DNA of 64,000 nucleotides from Cydia pomonella (lineage: Eukaryota; Arthropoda; Insecta; Lepidoptera; Tortricidae), in assembly GCF_033807575.1 (NCBI RefSeq), contig NC_084714.1, forward strand, positions 1,086,501-1,150,500, written 5' to 3'. A model generated the notes under the pieces. That model was not told the DNA's origin, ran no database searches, and saw only the letters and a list, made by a program, of their open reading frames with translations. Shown in pieces: positions 54,432 through 64,000 of this stretch. The position numbers were made by a program, and so were the translations under genes. The first letter of the stretch is position 1, and every line of letters begins with the position of its first letter.

Positions 54432-54761
54432 CCACAGGAAGCACTGGTGGCCTTAGCGGCAAGATCGTGCGACTTGCAATCCGGAGGTCGCGAGTTCAAA
54501 CCCCGGCTCGTACCAATGAGTTTTTCGGAACTTATGTACGAAATATCATTTGATATTTACCAGTCGCTTTTCGGTGAAGGAAAACATCGTGAGGAAACCG
54601 GACTAATCCCAACAAGGCCTAGTTTACCCTCTGGGTTGGAAGGTCAGACGGCAGTCGCTTTCGTAAAAACTAGTGTCTACGCCAAATCTTGGGATTAGTT
54701 GTCAAGTGGACCCCAGGCTCCCATGAGCTGTGGCAAAATGCCGGGACAACGCGAGGAAAAA
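54432..54761 (+). repeat. tRNA-derived SINE, family B, complete copy
   Basis: Framed by a perfect 17-bp target duplication, so its true ends are known: it starts CCACAGGAAGCACTGGTGG and ends GCGAGGAAAAA. The head has the A box CCTTAGCGGCAAG, an anticodon-loop-like CTTGCAA (GCA in the anticodon position, Cys-like) and the B box GAGTTCAAACC. A long duplication plus an A-rich end shows LINE-machinery insertion. Confidence 0.9.
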
Positions 54762-54778
54762 GATATAATGCAATACTC
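54762..54778. repeat. 17-bp target duplication of the family B SINE (right)
   Basis: Exact repeat of 54415-54431. Confidence 0.9.
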
Positions 54779-55556
54779 AATTAATACTTCATGTAACTTG
54801 AATTCCTACCAACTTTAACCGAAGACTAGCCTAAGCTCGGTGTACATATGGAATAAATCCAAGAAAGGCGGACAACGTGACCGATAAACCTATCCAGGAT
54901 TTACGAGAGCCGAATGAGTCGTTAATTTCCGAACGAGATAAAAAGTCGCCGCAGATAAAAAAGTTTCTAGATATCGTGCACCCGAGAGAATGAACAATAT
55001 AACTCTCAGCTATAAGGGACTTGCGTACTGAAGTGTTTTCTTAATATTATATTTGCTTGGGCATCATTGTATAAGCAACAATTTATCGTGACAAATGAAA
55101 TGGTAAAAATAATGAATAAGAATGTTTTTTATTTAAATATTTCTATGACTTAAGCTTATTTTCACACCATACATTAATTTAAAAACTTAACTAAATAGTT
55201 TTCTGCGGGGAGTGTCTCCTTTCCCCATGTTTTTTATTTATCATGGTTATTTTTAAAGTATAAATAAGTAAACTTTAAACGTTTCCATTTGTGGTCATTT
55301 GTAACTATGGCAGGAAGGACACTTTTTTGTATTTAACAAAAAACTTGATATTTTGACCTTTGACCATATTTGACCATACCGTGATATTTGACCACACACG
55401 CACTTACAGTCGAGTACATAATTATGTACACGTTTTTTTACCTTATTGCAATGGATTAAGGTGAAGAAATGTATGACATATTTATGAACTTAACTGTAAT
55501 ATAGTTATAGAAAATAAAAATGTTTTGCGTGAAAATTTCTACCACAAATACAAATA
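54779..55556. other. Non-coding stretch, nothing assigned
   Basis: No exon or bounded repeat is recognised. Confidence 0.3.
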
Positions 55557-55684
55557 TCAAATACTCTTTATTGCACACCTCAATACACAAAACAGTACAA
55601 ATAATACAACACATAAAGAAGAGGTAAACAACAGGCGGTCTTATCGCTAAAAAGCGATCTCTTCCAGACAAACTTTAGGTAGGG
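55557..55684 (-). repeat. LINE 3' end, family F, reverse copy
   Basis: Complement of 63241-63398: TTTATTGCAC at the tail side, AACAGGCGGTCTTATCGCTA, GCGATCTCTTCCAGACAA. Confidence 0.8.
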
Positions 55685-57469
55685 GAATTAAAAAAAAAAT
55701 GTTATGTCAGTAGGTGTTCCAGATGCAATAAAAGAAGTCTAGCACAGAATAAACACAAAACAAAACAATATATCATATACAAATATAAATAAAAAGATAT
55801 ATAAATGCATATATTAAAATACATATTATATATATAATAAATGCCAGCTATAAGTACGTCAGTACTACCACTTTTATCCATTGACTCCTATCTCTAGTAA
55901 ATTTGAAAAGTCGATAATACCTAGAGTTCTAGAGCTAAACTCAGGCCATTCCAGTAATACTAGCGTCCGATAGCCGGCAGTTACGCGCGCTCTGTAATTT
56001 ACTAAATTACCAGTCGAGCTACCCTCCTTCAGGCTCTTTCACTGGAGTCTATTTGCAAAACTGATGTTTTTAATTTATCATGGTTATTTGTACAATAAGA
56101 GATATATTTTACGTAAAAAATTACACTAAATAAAAAATATTTCTCCTATTTTGTGTGTTTTAAACAGAAAACAGTTAAGTATTATGGATACTTTTGCGCC
56201 GGGGACAACTAGGACGGGTCTTTTTATATTATATATATATATGTGTGTGTTTTTTTACGTATGTGTGCCCCGACACACATTCGCTCACATATGGAATTAT
56301 CCCGTAGACGGATTTGGCCGCACATATCTACCCTTTTCTTGCCGAGATTTAAAAGAGTTTACAAATGTATTGGGTAAATACGTATGCTAAAGTTTCTTAA
56401 ATACCCTTAAGAATGATAACGAGTAATAAAGGGATTTTAATATAGGATCCCCACACAAAGGTACCCGTTTCCATTGCTCGCAGTTAGATACGAGTCCACA
56501 TTTCATTTGGCGGGTATAGAATTTTTATTTAGAAATAGTAGAGAGGAATAAATAAGCAGGTATATTGATTTTAGTGTTCCTGAGGCTTTTGTAGAGTTTG
56601 CATAAAACAAACATGACATAACGTGATTGGTTCTATCTAAAAATCGTTTAAAATCCTGAAAAGAATTCAGTTTCAGAAAATCTGCATGATGGTAAACGAA
56701 ATATTTTCTAACTGACAAAATAGTTGGATGAAAAATTTCTATCAAACTCTGGACATCCGAAAAAAGCAGATTGTGTTAACGTAAATATTCAACATATTTT
56801 TATTTTTATTTGCCGATATATCTAAGCGATGTTACCGGACAGAATGATGGAAAATGAGATTTATATTGCGTTTAAAATATGTTCAACTATTTTTTGTAAC
56901 TATTAATTTAATAAGTTAGAGATTGATTCAATTCACTTGTATTTGACTTCAAATGTTTTACAGATAGTATTATTCTCGCGTAGGTGTAGTGAAAAACATT
57001 GTGTTTAATTCGGTGGCTAAATTTTGTGAGGATAGTCCGTTGGTTCCTCTCTCTGCGGCCCTGACCACCGCCAGCTAGGTTAGGTTTTTTAGAAGGTGTT
57101 TATATGTATTTTGTATCGTTTTTGTACGTGTTTTTTTATTTTTTTATATGCATTTTGTAAAAAAATCTATAGCCTAAGGAGGAAAATAAATAAAGAATAA
57201 TAATTCGGCTAATAAAAAGGATCTCTGTAATCTCTTAAGCATTTAGTAGCTTTTCCTTAACATCTGTGACAATTGGGGGAAAATTTAATCTCATTAGAAT
57301 TCCTTTGCTTTATTTACTTACCAATTTAATTATTTGTGAACGAGCTGAAGAGACACCATTCAAATTAATGAGCACTTTTGTTTAACGTCCTAAGACGGTT
57401 TATTTCGCTTAAATAACGTCTAGTTATTTCGAAGATTACCAAAAATATATGCTTCAAGGGAAGTGAAAA
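55685..57469. other. Non-coding stretch
   Basis: No exon is recognised. A short (TA/TG)n run is at 56228-56250. Confidence 0.3.
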
Positions 57470-58556
57470 ATTAAATGTATACGCATAAGAATATAAAGTC
57501 CTTTAAGAAACTGTCCGATATCCATAGTTATAATACGCGAAATAAACATAAGTTAGTAGTCTCCAAGTTTCGTCTACAGAAAGTTAAAAAATCGTTCATG
57601 GGAAACTGTGTAACATTTTATAACAAAGTACCCTTAGAGGCATGGAACCTGCCCTATACTTCATTCAAGCAATACGTCAAAAATGCACTTCTCAAAAAGG
57701 GATACTATAAAATAGATGACTACTTGGGAGACACGGAATCATGGCCAAGTATCCAGTCTCAAAAGCTGTAATAGTTTTGCGTGCAGTGTCCCGGAGAGGC
57801 ATATGGCGCTGTTGTTTCTAGCTGTTCAACCATATGTATTAATGTTTGTTATGTTTTAGTTATTTTGATGATGACATTGACATATTAAATACATAGTAGT
57901 TATGTATTCTGTAGAACTAGTTTTAAGATTGTTAGCTTAACAGTCTCTTGACGTGAAATATGTATTTCATACAAATTTTTATTTTTTTTATTCTTTGACA
58001 TTTGGAGAACCTTTACACCTCCAAATCTTATTATTGTGTATTATTATTTTTATCAGACCGTGGGGACCTTATACATCTCCAAACTTAATGTATTAACCGT
58101 GGAGACTATACGTCTCTGTCATATTGTATAATATACTTGACTTGGTACATACTAGTTATGTACAGAATGTAGCATTAGTTTATGAGACTGCTAGTTTAAC
58201 AGTCCAGACGCGGTTTATTTATTTAGTATAAATTTTATTTTGACACTTGGAGAGACTTTACACCTCCAAATTTTATTAGTATTAGTACTCTGACATTGGG
58301 GACCTTTTACATCTCCAGATTTAATGTGTTTTTAACCATAGAGACTATACATCTCTATTGTATTGTATTAATTATTTATTTTAAGATTATTATAATGTAA
58401 TGTTTACCCAGGTATTGGCTGTTGTATTTATAAATGTTGTTATGTATTTTTCATGTCACTATATGATGTTACTATAAATGTTGTATTGACTTGTTAAAGA
58501 GCCCTTGAGGCCTACTTGCAGAATAAATTTTTGAATTTTGAATTTTGAATTTTTTA
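57470..58556 (+). pseudogene. 5'-truncated LINE, family L, with C-terminal codons and duplicated 3' UTR
   Basis: An open frame at 57475-57771 encodes SYNTRNKHKLVVSKFRL, VTFYNKVPLEAWNLPYTSFK and KKGYYKIDDYLGD, the usual C-terminus of CR1/Jockey-like LINEs. A 0.78-kb 3' untranslated region follows and ends in GAATTTT repeats. That region contains two diverged units of about 240 bp (57890-58144 and 58145-58372). The same 3' end in reverse is at 33181-33567. The catalytic domains are missing. Confidence 0.85.
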
Positions 58557-58629
58557 AAATGTTAATTTCGTGAGGATCTTATTAAAATGAATAGCAGCAG
58601 TATTGGAAATCCATTTTATTAAATATAAT

Positions 58630-58948
58630 ATTGTCTTATAATGGCTAAAAAATAAAGAAATAAACTTATTTAAAAAGCTCTCATTCTCAGTTAAAACAGT
58701 ATGTTAATTGTTCACAAATCTTTAGTAGCAAATCGTTTTGACTACATTCGAATTTGATTGTGTACATTCCAATACCAAACCAACTCATCAATAAAATGTT
58801 TGTTAAATATTAGAATTTATCCATTCATTCGTGTTGTACACATATCCCTATCGTTCATATTTATGGCAAACAAAACTAATGCAACCCCACCACGCGAACT
58901 TAAACGACGGTATAAACTGTGCTACTATAAATAATTAGTAATTGTTGA
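58630..58948 (+). repeat. Tandem duplication, unit 1
   Basis: It runs from ATTGTCTTATAATGGC to TAATTGTTGA and is closely repeated at 59057-59345. It contains CATTCATTCGTGTTGTACAC and CACCACGCGAACTTAAACGA. It may itself be a small repeat element. Confidence 0.85.
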
Positions 58949-59056
58949 CGCAGGTCCGCCTCCACGATATCACACCAGCGGTACCTGGGGCGCCCGATCG
59001 GTCGACGGCCGGTTGGTCGCCCCAAGTACGCTTCCTTGACTACGCGATCCTCCCCC
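58949..59056 (-). pseudogene. LINE fragment between duplicated units
   Basis: GC-rich piece with CCAGCGGTACCTGGGGCGCC, GACGGCCGGTTGG and GCCCCAAGTACGC, similar to 13962-14146. It occupies exactly the spacer between the two units. Confidence 0.5.
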
Positions 59057-59345
59057 ATTGTCTTATAATGGCTTAAAAAATTAAGAAATAAACTTATTTA
59101 AGAAGTTCTCATTCTCAGTTAAAATAGTATTGTTAGTTGTTCACAAACCTCGAATTTGATTGTGTACATTCCAATATCAAACCAATTCATCAATAAAATG
59201 TTTGTTAAATATTAGAATTTATCCATTCATTCGTGTTGTACACATATCCCTATCGTTCATATTTATGGCAAACAAAACTAATGCAACCCCACCACGCGAA
59301 CCTAAACGACGGTATAAACTACTATATGTAGACAGTAATTGTTGA
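59057..59345 (+). repeat. Tandem duplication, unit 2
   Basis: Same sequence as unit 1 with a deletion of about 28 bp after GTTCACAAA and scattered substitutions. Confidence 0.85.
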
Positions 59346-59444
59346 GTTTTTAAGGCCATATTTTCATAAGTTTGATCGTCCTGAACATTATAGTTCGTGT
59401 CATCCACGATGACGCGCAAATTTGTCAAATCTAACTTAAAAATA

Positions 59445-59665
59445 CTCTCTCTCTCTCTTTTTGTCGTGCCTCATCCCATTTTATTTGGGTCGGCTTTCCT
59501 CGTCAATCTCCGCCATACTGTTCGGTTCTGGATCGTCGTGTCGTGGACTTAAGTTTTCTTTAGGTCATTGTTGATACCAGACATCCAAGTTTGAAGGGGT
59601 CTTCCGTGCTTCCTCGGACCGGTGTTTATACTGAGGACCTTTCTGGTCATGTGATCCTAGGGTCA
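59445..59665 (-). pseudogene. LINE 3' fragment next to a (CT)n run
   Basis: Recognised from memory as a common lepidopteran LINE block: CGTGCCTCATCCCATTTTAT, TTGGGTCGGC and a GGGGTCTTCCGTGCTTCC part. Frames are broken. Confidence 0.45.
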
Positions 59666-59724
59666 CCTAATTACGTGTATGTTCAAGAAAATAAAACTTG
59701 CCTAAGAGCATTGACATATATGTA

Positions 59725-60000
59725 AGGACGGGCCTTACGGACAATAATAACTAACATTTTATGAGCTTGAAATAAACGTTATTTTTTTTTTAATAATAAT
59801 GAGGCCAGGACAGCGGTGTCAAGTCAAGCACACGAATTAGAGCCAATCATGCAGTCTAACGCCACAACGCGATTTGTTGATGAGTTGGCATCACGCGCGC
59901 AATTGGTCGCAACTAGTTGCGTTAGACTGCATGATTGGCTCGAATTTGTGAGTGAGACCGCTGAACTAGCAGCATTCTTATTTCCCGTAAGGCCCGTCCT
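59725..60000. mobile_element. MITE with TA duplication and a second inner palindrome
   Basis: The outer ends AGGACGGGCCTTACGG and CCGTAAGGCCCGTCCT are perfect inverted repeats flanked by TA (59723-59724 and 60001-60002). Inside, ATTAGAGCCAATCATGCAGT with TCTAACGC pairs with GCGTTAGACTGCATGATTGG further right. No coding capacity in 276 bp. Confidence 0.85.
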
Positions 60001-60365
60001 TAGATAGATGTAAATTCCTGGGAAGTGTGAAAAAGTATAATACGTAACATTCGTGTTTTGCGGATCCCTAAAACGCCTCGTAAATATTTGGTCAGCGCAG
60101 CTGAAGCAGCCAATACATCTTTATTTCCGCGCGTTGAACATAAACGGGTTTTGCCTCATAAAAGAGGAGTTGAGCGTTAAACGCGCTCTATTGCGTAAGT
60201 TTACGGAATAGGTCACTTCGAGGAGAATTAATAGTAGTTAGAAAACATAAATACTAAGAAAAAGTCGTACCTCGATTTCGACAATTGAAGTAGATGTGAA
60301 TGTATGGTAAATTATGTGGTAAGTACGAGTAACTCTGGTTGTCAAAAATTGACTACTTACCTATC

Positions 60366-60805
60366 CCAAAACATATGGAGCGTGGAATAAAAGGAGGAAC
60401 ATCTCTATGTATGAAAAGTGTCCATCAAAAAACATTACATAGGCGGCGCCACAATACACTGAAATAAAATGTCATAGACCTAGTATTTATATATATGTGC
60501 TATCCGCGTGCGCCCGTGAGGGACAGAACATACGCAATGCGACAAAATTAAAAACACATTTTAACATTCCTGACAACATACCCAAAACAACCTACGTAAT
60601 TTGGTCGGGTTATTTGTTGCCCCTCCCCCATTTCATCTCTATATTATTATACCTCTATGATTCATGTAATCCATGAGCCTACCTAGCGCCACCGGAGAGA
60701 TTAGGAACTATTATTTAAACCTGAAAGATGGTCACTTTTGCAATAGTTCTGCCATAAGAGATTTTCCTCCTTTTAATTCCACACTTCATACCAAAACATA
60801 TGGCA
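60366..60805. repeat. Repeat element with inverted ends and 13-bp direct repeats
   Basis: GTGGAATAAAAGGAGGAA on the left pairs with TTCCTCCTTTTAATTCCAC on the right, and the 13-bp word CCAAAACATATGG lies just outside both. The body contains GGCGGCGCCAC and TAGCGCCACC words and no open frame. The exact type is uncertain. Confidence 0.55.
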
Positions 60806-60997
60806 CCGTATAGCGCCATCTAGTTCAATAGCTGTTCTACTCGGGGTCATGATTTCTTCTACAATCAATAATGCTTGGAAATAACGATTACATTCTGACT
60901 TTTAACATTTTGATATCGCAGTGCATCTCGCTTACATGTACATTTGCGACTAGCAAATTACGTTATAATGCAATGCACGAATATCGAAGTTCGAATC

Positions 60998-61128
60998 AGG
61001 GCGGCTACCGGAAAAATCGTAATTCGTCAATTGCGGGCATTTTTCTCTGTCACTCTAATTACGTCTTAGTGAGAGTAAAAGAGAAAGATCCCCGCAATTT
61101 GCGAATTTCGGTTTTCGCGGTAGGCCCC
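60998..61128 (-). repeat. MITE-like repeat, family E, copy 2
   Basis: Complement of 49748-49855, longer at both ends. Here inverted ends are visible (GCTACCGGAAAAATCG ... GGTTTTCGCGGTAGGC), supporting a MITE nature. Confidence 0.75.
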
Positions 61129-61397
61129 CAGAACTTATTATTAAAGCTATTATTTCAAGCAGAATACTTATGTCTCAATACTTTTTTTGTTGTGGTGAAA
61201 ATGTTTTATTACCTCTTTAAAAGATGAGATTTAAATATTTTTATTTTATTTTATTTTAGTATATGGAAAACCAACAGCGCTATATACATATATCTAGAAC
61301 TTCCAATAGAATTACCGAGCCAATTACAGGTTCTGACTTATAGAAATACAATAAATTATTATAAGTTTTTGCCCATCTTAATTTACACATACAATAA

Positions 61398-61398
61398 A

Positions 61399-61433
<35 letters not shown>

Positions 61434-61442
61434 ATATATATA
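61398..61442. repeat. (TA)n microsatellite
   Basis: A run of alternating T and A with one phase break, preceded by CAATAAAA. Confidence 0.9.
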
Positions 61443-61572
61443 TTTGTAAAATAGGTTTCATGATAAGTAGTTTTGTGGAATTTAATTATTCAATTATTAT
61501 TTGTTGTTGGTATTGACGATCTATTCCTGAATTTACTTATATACGATTATAATTATGATTATGATTATTTTG

Positions 61573-62310
61573 GACAACCGGTTTGGCCTAGTGGGTAGTG
61601 ACCCTGCCTACGAAGCTAATGGTCCCGGGTTCAAATCCTGGTAAGGGCATGTATTTGTGTGATGAACATGGATATTTGTTCCTGAGTCATGGGTGTTTTC
61701 TATGTATTTAAGTATTCATAAATATTTATATATTATATATATCGTTGTCTAAGTACCCTCAACACAAGCCTTATTAAGCCAAGCGTTGTACAGTGGAGGT
61801 CAAGAAAACATTATTTATGTCGTATTGCCAATTATTCTACACGTGCAGCCTGTGGATCAATTATACGAAGCGCGCTTACAGTGCTCTGCGTGTCCAGTTC
61901 AATAACGGCTTCAGGATGCTGTTGGGGCTACCACGCTTTTGCAGTGCCTCAGGCATGTTTGCGCAAGCACGAATGGATGATTTTCATGCAATTATGAGAA
62001 AAAGAATCGCCTCTCAAATGCTTCGCTTGCGGAGTAGCACCAACAGCTTGCTGGTAGATATAGCGGAGAGATGGGACTGTCCATTTTTTTGTCACTGGGC
62101 GTCAGCTCATCGTCCTGTGTACCAAGACCCCAAATGAAGCCGTGAGACCTAGGTTAAGATGTACTAACACTAGTATTGTAAGTCTGTATATAACTAACAA
62201 TCTATGGGCAAATTGGCCTGAAATAAAGAAATAAATTAAAATTAAATTACTGTGGGACTTAGTCAATTTGTGTAATAATGTCCTATAATATTTATTTATT
62301 TATTTATTAT
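61573..62310 (+). repeat. tRNA-derived SINE, family A, copy 4, split by a LINE
   Basis: The SINE runs from GACAACCGGTTTGGCC to CAAGCCTTATTAAGC (61779) and resumes at 62247 with TTACTGTGGGACTTAGTC. The join, if closed, matches the other copies (AGC then TTACTG) with no target duplication. The head is intact in form. Confidence 0.85.
61780..62246 (+). pseudogene. 5'-truncated LINE inserted in the SINE
   Basis: The frame is open from the insertion edge to a TGA at 62135-62137. It encodes SYCQLFYTCSLWINYTKRAY, ALRVQFNNGFRMLLGLPRF and MFAQARMDDFHAIMRKRIAS, a well-known LINE C-terminus. A short 3' UTR ends AATAAAGAAATAAATTAAA. No stops, so the insertion is recent. Confidence 0.85.
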
Positions 62311-63240
62311 AATGTAGTTTTGAATAAACATTTATGAGACTAATGTAATTTTACCTTAATCCTTAATAATAAATAATGTATTTTATTTACACAAAATCAC
62401 ATCTATTCAAGTTCTATCACATAAAAAGTTAAGCACAACAAAGTGAACGATAAAAATCTGTCGTTATTATTTAAGGACTGTTAAATCCGACATAAAATAA
62501 AACAAATGACTGCAGCAAGACACGTTATCTTTACACCAACATAAACAAGTCGCGTACAACATATAAGTTCGATAATGTGCAACATAACTTGTAGAAATGT
62601 TGTCGTAAAGCGAAGTGCTCCGAGCTTTGTTTGGGCTAAAATTGTTGTATACGATGCAGTTTACGTGACATTATATTATCTACTACATATATGACGTTGT
62701 GAAATACTGCATTGTGTAGTAATGTGTATGTAATTTATAGGATTTTGTAAGTTGGTGTAAACTATGCAGCCGACATACAAATGTCTTTGTGAAAATAAAG
62801 TTTTGTTTTTCCTACTTAATCATCTCTTTCTTGAATATCTATGAAACCTAGATCCTCCTCACCTAGACCTCATTTATCAAAATATGCCCAGTAGTTTGGA
62901 TGCTATAGAGTTATAGTCTTTATACATATTTAATTGGAGAATGGCGATATTTGTGTCAATATCTTTTTTTTGTGATATCCTGTGTGATGTCCTATTATTT
63001 TTCAATAGCTTATTTTCCTGATGGCTTTTCTAACTATTCGCATAATTTGGATAACTTTTCTTATTTATATATTATTTATATTTATATATATATTGTATTA
63101 TATTATATTGTATATTTATTAGTATATTAGGTATTGTTTTAATACTTATATAAGTAGTATGTGTGTTTGTGTTTAATAGTCTCCATATTTAACTCCTTGC
63201 ACTACCTGTTGACTTTTGTATGAGTTCTAAATTTCCTGCT
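62311..63240. other. AT-rich non-coding stretch
   Basis: No exon is recognised. 63060-63130 is a TATTA/TATAT low-complexity block. Confidence 0.35.
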
Positions 63241-63398
63241 ACCTAAAGGTTGTCTGGAAGAGATCGCTTTTTAGCGATAAGACCGCCTGTTGTTACCTCG
63301 TTCTATTTTCCTTTAAAATTCATTTGTAGTATTTACATGTATGTAAAATGTATAATTGTTGGTGCAATAAAGAATATTTACTTACTTACTTACTTATT
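63241..63398 (+). repeat. LINE 3' end, family F, forward copy, (TTAC)n tail
   Basis: TTGTCTGGAAGAGATCGC, a short stem around GCTTTTTAGCGATAAG, GTGCAATAAAGAATA and four TTAC units. It matches 55557-55684 in reverse. Confidence 0.8.
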
Positions 63399-63938
63399 TT
63401 AATGTAATGTAAGTCAATTGCGTACAATATAAAATATGTCGGATCTGGCCCTCGCCGGCCGCTACCACGGCACGCTTGCTTTGCTCGCTCGGCTTCGCGC
63501 ACTGTTTACGTCGCAGTTCACCTAACATGCACCTCCTCGCTTCGCTCGTCGTCGCACCTATCTAGACTCTGTAAAATAACACTCCTCCCTGATTGTGAAG
63601 CTGTGAAAAATATAATTGGAATCCTGTCAGGAAAAATATATTTTTAAATCATCCGTGTTTTTGAGGGACACTAAATACACTTAAAGGGACATAATTATTT
63701 TCTGCAATTCACCCAGGTACAACACATAGCACGTGGAGAAGGTTATTAGTTATATTTAACTAAGTTGCACGAACAACTTGTAAGTCCGGAACCCTAAACA
63801 CGAACCTTGAAACTAATTCCACAAACAAACGCTAAGTAGTTACTACCTTTCGATAAACTTAAATATTATGTGTATAAACGATATAGTGAAGAAAATACAG
63901 TATGGGGTTCTTCAAAAAAGGAGTGTACAGGTTTTTAA
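63399..63938. other. Non-coding stretch with a GC-rich patch
   Basis: 63440-63560 is GC-rich, with recurring GCTTGCTTTGCTCGCTCGGC- and TCGCTTCGCTCGTCG-type words. No frame or family is recognised. Confidence 0.3.
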
Positions 63939-64000
63939 AGGGTCGGCAACGCGCATGTAACACCTCTGGAGTTGCAGGCGTCCATAGGCTGCGGTGACTG
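63939..64000 (-). repeat. Family C retroposon, cut by the window edge
   Basis: AGGGTCGGCAACGCGCATGT, CTCTGGAGTTGCAGGCGTCC and ATAGGCTGCGG are the complement of the 42769-42930 copy. Confidence 0.7.

Overview
This window looks like a stretch of nuclear chromosome from a moth or butterfly (Lepidoptera). The base sequence is AT-rich, the few real coding exons are short and bounded by GT-AG splice sites, and most of the rest consists of interspersed repeats of kinds I know from lepidopteran genomes: tRNA-headed SINEs, 5'-truncated LINE tails, TA- or TTA-flanked MITEs, and a family that opens at GGGTTCCGTA and closes at GGCCGGTTTT. There is no bacterial-style operon, rRNA or CRISPR array. Family names come from memory and protein motifs, not from a database search.

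Host coding content is small. Two exons on the + strand, 33069-33165 and 41499-41718, join in phase and encode most of one CUB domain, so the region 33166-41498 is an 8.3-kb intron and the surrounding DNA is probably further intron of the same gene. A separate open exon (11144-11416, with a donor site) encodes a 91-residue protein start that I cannot assign. A two-exon THAP zinc-finger relic lies inside the CUB intron on the same strand; it has an in-frame stop and has lost a zinc ligand. One tRNA-Gln(CTG) gene or near-gene lies on the - strand at 17913-17984.

The main mobile element is a 7.5-kb composite at 23985-31485: a Ty3/gypsy-type, probably Mag-like, LTR retrotransposon with identical 86-bp LTRs, a 5-bp target duplication, a tRNA-Leu primer site, a polypurine tract and one long fused Gag-Pol frame broken by a single TGA. 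A 2.47-kb IS630/Tc1/mariner-superfamily transposon with an intact transposase and terminal inverted repeats of more than 500 bp is inserted in its 3' untranslated region.

Layout: 1-5 kb, a stack of LINE relics, a hAT-type MITE and an RTE-type LINE nested in each other; 5-24 kb, AT-rich DNA with SINEs, MITEs, the unknown exon and the tRNA; 24-31.5 kb, the nested LTR/mariner composite; 31.5-42 kb, foldback elements, the CUB exons and the THAP relic; 42-64 kb, further SINE, LINE and MITE copies, a tandem duplication and a SINE split by a LINE. The elements carry visible insertion signatures (target duplications, tails, nesting), so the relative order of several insertions can be read from the sequence.
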